Shown here piece after piece: positions 58,831-64,000 of a stretch of 64,000 nt of DNA; the stretch's first letter is position 1, and each line of letters starts with the position of its first letter. A program made the position numbers and the translations under genes. Location of the stretch: assembly GCF_937616625.2 (NCBI RefSeq), contig NC_065571.1:25618201-25682200 (forward strand). The letters are read 5' to 3'. The notes below the pieces were generated by a model. That model was not told the DNA's origin and ran no database searches. It was given only the letters and a program-made list of their open reading frames with translations. This DNA comes from Mercurialis annua (Eukaryota; Streptophyta; Magnoliopsida; Malpighiales; Euphorbiaceae).

Positions 58831-61000
58831 ATTTATGTCGTAACGTTTGGATTTGCTTTGTAATGTTTGTAAACATTTTGCTTAAATTGCTAAAATGGTG
58901 AAACGTTTGGTTTTGATTTGTAACGTTTGTAAACGTTTGACTTAAATCGCTAAAAATGTGAAACGTTTAAATTTTTTTCGTAACGTTTAGAACGTTTGGT
59001 TTTGTTTCGTAAAATTTGTAAACGTTTGACTTTAATCGCTAAAAGGTGACACGTTTGGATTTCTTTCATAACGTTTGTAAATGTTTGGCCTAAATCGCTA
59101 AAAAGGTGAAACGTTTGGATTTATTTCGTAACGTTTGTAAACGTTCGTTTTAAATCGCTAAATAGGTGAAACGTTTGGATTTGTTTCGTAACATTTTTAA
59201 ACAATTGGTTTTTTATCGTAATGTTTGTAAACGTTTGGCTTAAATAGCTAAAAATGTGAAACGTTTGGATTTATTTGTAACATTTTAAAAGTTTAGTTTT
59301 GTTTCGTAACGTTTGTAAACGTTTGGCTTAAATCGCTAAAAAGGTGAAATGTTTGGATTTCTTTCGTAAAGTTTGTAAACGTTTGGCATAAATTGCTAAA
59401 AAGATGAAACGTTTGAATTTGTTTCGTAAGATTTCTAAACGTGTGGCTTAAATCGCTAAAAAGGTGAAATGTTTGGATTTATTTCGTAACGTTTGTAAAC
59501 GTTTGACTTAAATCGCTAAAAAGGTGAAATGTTTGGATTTGTTTCGTAACGTTTTAAACGTTTGGCTTAAATAAAAAAAATGGGGAAACATTGTGATTTG
59601 TTTCGTAATGTTTCTAAATGTTTGACTTAAATCGCTAAAAAGGTGAAACATTTGGATTTGTTTCGTAATGTTTGCAAACGTGTGGCTTATATTGCTAAAA
59701 AGGTGAAACGCTTGGATTTGTTCCGTAACGTTTGTAAACATTTGGATTAAATAGCTAAAAAGGGGAAACGTTTGGATTTTTTTTCTTAATATTTGTAAAC
59801 ATTTGGCTTCAATCGCAAAAAAGGGGGAACGTTTGGATTTGTTTCATAACTTTTGGAAACGTTTGGCTTAAATTGCTAAAATGGGAAAATGTTTGGATTT
59901 GTTTTGTAACTTTTGTAAACGTTTGGCTTAAATAGCTAAAAAGGTGAAATATTTGGATTTGTTTTGTAACGTTTGTATATGTTTGGCTTAAATCACTAAA
60001 ATGGGGAATTGTTTTGATTTGTTTCGTAACGTTTGTAAACTTTTGGATTTGTTTCATAACGTTTGTAAACGTTTGGTTTTGTTTCATAATGTTTATAAAC
60101 GTTATGCTTCAATCGCTAAATGGGGAAACATTTGGATTTGTTTCTTCACATTTCTAAACGTTTGGCTTCAATCGCTAAAAAGGTAAAACGTTTGGATATG
60201 TTTCGTTACGTTTGTAAACGTTTGGCTTAAATTGCTAAAAATGTGACAAGTTTGTTTTGTTATGTAATGTTTGTAAACGTTTGGATATGTTTCGTAACGT
60301 TTGTAAATGTGGGGCTTAAATTACTAAAAAGGTGAAACGCTTGGATTGTTTCAGAACGTTTCTAAACGTTTGGCTTAAATTTCTAAAAAGGGGAAACGTT
60401 TGGATTTGTTTCGTAACGTTTGTAAACGTTTTGCTTAAAATGGCTAAAAAGGTGAAACGCTTTGGATTTGTTTCGTAACGTTTTAAACGTTTGATTTTGT
60501 TTCATAATATTTGTAAACGTTTGGCTTAAATTGCTAAAAAGGCGAAGCGTTTGTAATCATCTGGCTTAAATCGCTAAAAAGGCGAAAAGTTTGGATTTGT
60601 TTCGTAACGTTTGCAAACGTTCGACTTAAATCAGGAAAAAGATTCGACGTTTGGATTTTTTTTGTAACGTTTATAAACGTTTGGCTTAAATCACTAAAAA
60701 GGTTCAACGTTTGGATTTGTTGCATAACATTTGTAAACGTTTGGCTTAAATCGCTAAAAAGGTAAAACTTTTGGATTTTTTTCGTAACATTTGTTAAAGT
60801 TTAGCTTAAATTGCTAAAAAAAGGTTTCATAGCGTTTTAAACGTTTGGGTTAGTTTCGTAACATTTGTAAACGTTTCGCTTAAATCACTAAAAAGGTGAA
60901 ACATTTGGATTTGTTTTGTAACGTTTGTAAACGTTTGGCTTAAATCGCTAAAAAGGTGAAACGTTTGGCTTTAATCGCTAAAAAGGTGAAACATTTGGAT
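58831..61000 (+). repeat. Diverged unit-B-like series
   Basis: At about 58831 the sequence jumps back to the start of the B-specific part (tgctttgtaatgtttg, then aaaatggtgaaacg with ggttttgattt) and runs through a clearly older version of the B series, including agattcgacg and ttcagaacgtttc units. The jump marks a recombination between a young and an old copy. Confidence 0.8.
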
Positions 61001-61549
61001 TTGTTTCGTAACATTTGTAAACGATTGGCTTAAACCGCTAAAAAGGTGAAACGTTTGGATTCGTTTCGTAACGTTTGACTTAAATCGCTAAAAATGTGCA
61101 ACCATTGGGTTTCTTTTGTAACGTTTGTAAACGTTTGGCTTAAATCGCTAAATAGGTGAAAAGTTTGGATTTGTTTCGTAATGTTTGTAAACGTTTGGCT
61201 TAAATTGCTAATAAGATGAAACGCTTAGATTTGTTTCGCAACATTTGTAAACGTTTGGCTTAAATTGCTAAAAAGGTGGAACGCTTGGATTTGTTTCATA
61301 ATCTTTGTAGATGTTTGGCTTAAATTGATAAAAAGGTGAAACATTTGGATTTGTTTCATAACGTTTGTAAACGTTTGCCTTAATTCGGTTAAATGGTGAT
61401 ACATTTGGATTTGTTTCCTAACATTTGGCTTGAAGCGCTAAAAAGGTGAAACACTTGGATTTGTTTCATAATGTTTGTAAACATTTGGCTTAATTACTAA
61501 AAAGGTGAAACGCTTGGATTTGTTTTGTAATGTTTGTAAATGTTTGGCT

Positions 61550-62560
61550 TAAATTGCTAAAAAGATGAAACGCTTGGACTTGTTTCGTAACGTTTGGCCT
61601 AAATTGCTAAAAAGGTGAAACGCTTGGATTGGTTTCGTAACGTTTGGAAACGCTTGGCTTAAATTGCTAAAAAGGTGAAACGCTTGGATTTGTTTCTTAA
61701 CGTTTGTAAACATTTGGGTTAAATTACTAAAAAGGTGAAACACTTAAATTTGTTTCGGAACGTTTGTAAACATTTGGCTTAAATTGATAAAAAGGCAAAA
61801 CGCTTGGATTTGTTTCGTAACGTTTGTAAACGTTTTGCTTAAATTGCTAAAGAGGTGAAACACTTGGTTTTGTTTCGTAACCTTTGTAAAGGTTTGGTAA
61901 AAATCGCTAATAATGCGAAATGTTTGGATTTGTTTCGTAGAGTTTTAAACGTTTGGTTATGTTTCGTAACGTTTGTAAACGTTTAGCTTAAATTGTTGAA
62001 AGGGGAAACATTTGGATTTGTTTCATAACGTTTGTAAACTTTTGGCTTAATTTGCTAAAGAGGCGAAACTTTTTGATTTGTTTCGTAATGTTTGTAAACG
62101 TTTGGTTTAAATCGCTAGAAAGGTGAAACGTTTGGATTTGTTTTGTAACGTTTGTAAACGTTTGGCTTAAATCGCGAAAAAGGTGAAACTTTCGGATTTG
62201 TTTTGTAATTTTTGTAAACGTTTAGCTTAAATAACTAAAAAGGGGAAACATTTGGATTTGTTTGTTTGGATTTGTTTTGTAATTTTTGTAAACGTTTCGT
62301 TTAAATCCCTAAAAAGGGAAAACGTTTGGATTTGTTTCGTAACATTTGTAAACATTTGGCTTAAATTGCTAATACGTTGAAATGTTTGCATTTGTTTTCT
62401 AACGTTTGTAAACGTTTGGCTTATATTGTTAAAAAGGTGAAACGCTTGGATTTGTTTCGTAACGTTTGTAAACGTTTGGTTTAAATTGCTAAAAAGGTGA
62501 AACACTTGGTTTTGTTTCGTAACATTTGTAAAGGTTTGGCTTAAATCGCTAAATTTGTTT
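61550..62560 (+). repeat. Diverged unit-A-like series
   Basis: Matches the A-specific part in order but with many differences: ttcggaacg units near 61757, ggttatgtttcgtaacg near 61952, gctaatacgttgaaatg near 62370, and tttgttttctaacg near 62390. Confidence 0.78.
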
Positions 62561-64000
62561 CATAACGTTTTAAACATTTGGTTTTGTTTCGTAATGTTTG
62601 TAAATGTTTGGTTTAAATCACTAAAAAGGTGAAACGTTTGGATTTGTTTTGTAATGTTTGTAAATGTTTGGCTTAAATTGCTAAAAAGGCGAAACGTTTG
62701 GATTTGTTTCGTAACGTTTGTAATCGTTTGGCTTAAATCACTAAAATGGGGAAATGTTTGGATTTGTTTCGTAACGTTTGTAAGCCTTTGGCTTCAATCG
62801 CTAAAAATGTTCAACGTTTGGATTTGTTTTTTAACGTTTGTAAACGTTTGGCTTAAATCATTAAAAAGGTTCAACGCTTGGATTTGTTTCGTAACGTTTG
62901 GCTTAAATCGCCAAAAAGGTGAAACGTTTGGATTTGTTTCGTAACGTTTGTAAACGTTTAGCATAAATTGCTAAAAAGGTGAAACACTTGGATTTGTTCG
63001 TAACGTTTGTAAACGTTTGGATGAAATTGCTAAAAAGGTGAAACGCTTGGATTTCTTTCACAACGTTTGTAAACGTTTGGCTTAAATTACTAAAAATGTA
63101 GAACGCTTGGATTTGTTTCATAACCTTTGTAAATGTTTGGCTTAAATTGATAAAAAGGTGAAACATTTGGATTTGTTTCATAACGTTTGTAAACGTTTGG
63201 CTTAAATCTCTAAAAACCCGATACATTTGGATTTGTTTCTTAACATTTGGCTTAAATCGCTAAATATATGAAACGCTTGGATTTGTTTCGTAACATATCT
63301 AAACGTTTGGCTTAAATTACTAAAAAGGTGAAACACTTCGATTTGTTTTGTAATGTTTGTAAACGTTTGGCTAAAATGCAAAAAAGGTGACACGTTTGGA
63401 TTTGTTTCGAAACGTTTGTAAACATTTGGCTTAAATTGCTAAAAAGGTGAAACGCTTGGATTTGTTTTGTAACGTTTGTAAATGTTTGACTCATATTGCT
63501 AAAAAGGTGAAACGCTTGGATTTGTTTCGTAACGTCTGTAAATGTTTGACTTAAATTGCTCAAAATGTGAAACGCTTGAATTTGTTTCGTAACGTTTGTA
63601 AACGTTTGGCTTCAATCGCTAAAAAGATGAAACATTTGGATTTGTTTCGTAACGTTTTTAAACGGTTGGCATAAATCGCTAAAAAGGTGAAACGTTTGGA
63701 TTTGTTTCGTAACGTTTTAAACGTTTGGCTTAAGTTGCTAAAATGGGGAAACATTAATATTTGTTTCCTAACGTTTGTAAACGTTTGGCTTAAATTGCTA
63801 AAAAGGTGAAACGTTTAGTTTTGTTTTGTAAAGTTTGTAAACGTTTGTCTTAAATCGCTAAAAATGTGAACCATTTGGATTTGTTTCGTTTTCGTAACGT
63901 TTGTAAACGTTTGGCATAAATTGCTAAAAAGGCGAAACGTTTGGATTTTTTTAGTATCGGTTATAAACGTTTGGCTAAAATTGCTAAAACGGTGAAACGT
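62561..64000 (+). repeat. Ordinary monomers at the window edge
   Basis: F-orientation monomers with no long-range period that I could see within the window. The array continues past the end. Confidence 0.85.

Larger units (their letters stand above)
32683..64000. repeat. 60-bp tandem repeat array, right segment
   Basis: About 31.3 kb of the same 60-bp unit with no visible insertion, running off the window. A consensus-like unit is 39361-39420 (R) or 59301-59360 (F, one change). Features of the unit in F sense: gaaacgtttggatttg, tttcgtaacgtttg, taaacgtttggc, ttaaatcgctaaaaaggt. Orientation blocks: R 32683-37545, F 37546-39085, R 39086-40070, F 40071-64000. Because 60 is a multiple of three, many copies read as open frames of 20-residue repeats; these are not genes. 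Confidence 0.97.

Noticed and set aside
32683..64000. CRISPR-like array
   Set aside because: The repeats are adjacent, with no unique spacers, and the DNA is clearly plant satellite.

Overview
This window is plant nuclear DNA, most likely heterochromatin. Three things show it: a very long AT-rich tandem repeat, nested Ty3/gypsy LTR retrotransposons whose primer sites match plant initiator tRNA-Met, and a broken chromodomain-type (Tekay/Del-like) gag-pol. I found no host protein gene, tRNA or rRNA. The species cannot be named from the sequence.

Layout. 1-647: anonymous AT-rich, transposon-like sequence. 648-3570: solo LTR flanked by the 5-bp duplication TATAA. 3571-4191: more anonymous sequence holding a cluster of short palindromes. 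4192-6696: first part of a tandem repeat with a 60-bp unit. 6697-17768: complete 11.07-kb Tekay-like element on the minus strand, inserted into the 60-bp repeat with the target duplication ACATT. 17769-18676: the same tandem repeat resumes. 18677-32682: block of two related, gene-less plus-strand LTR elements (LARD-like), cut at both outer edges by the tandem repeat. 32683-64000: about 31 kb of the 60-bp repeat with no visible insertion.

The 60-bp repeat fills a little over half of the window. Its unit carries a perfect 7+2+7 bp dyad, switches strand several times, and is organised into higher-order repeats. Between about 42 and 57 kb a 2.38-kb unit is repeated three times. It is followed by a derived 4.14-kb unit, and then by a copy 119-120 bp shorter that has lost two monomers. 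Older, more diverged copies flank these.

The mobile elements form one system. The autonomous element has matching LTRs (about 1% different by eye), a primer site and a polypurine tract, but its polyprotein has two in-frame stops and a 2-base frameshift. The gene-less elements share its LTR ends, primer site, 3' polypurine region and about 250 bases of leader. A small hairpin next to the primer site is kept by a compensatory base change. This fits non-autonomous elements mobilised by Tekay-type proteins. All percentages and counts are by eye, not computed.
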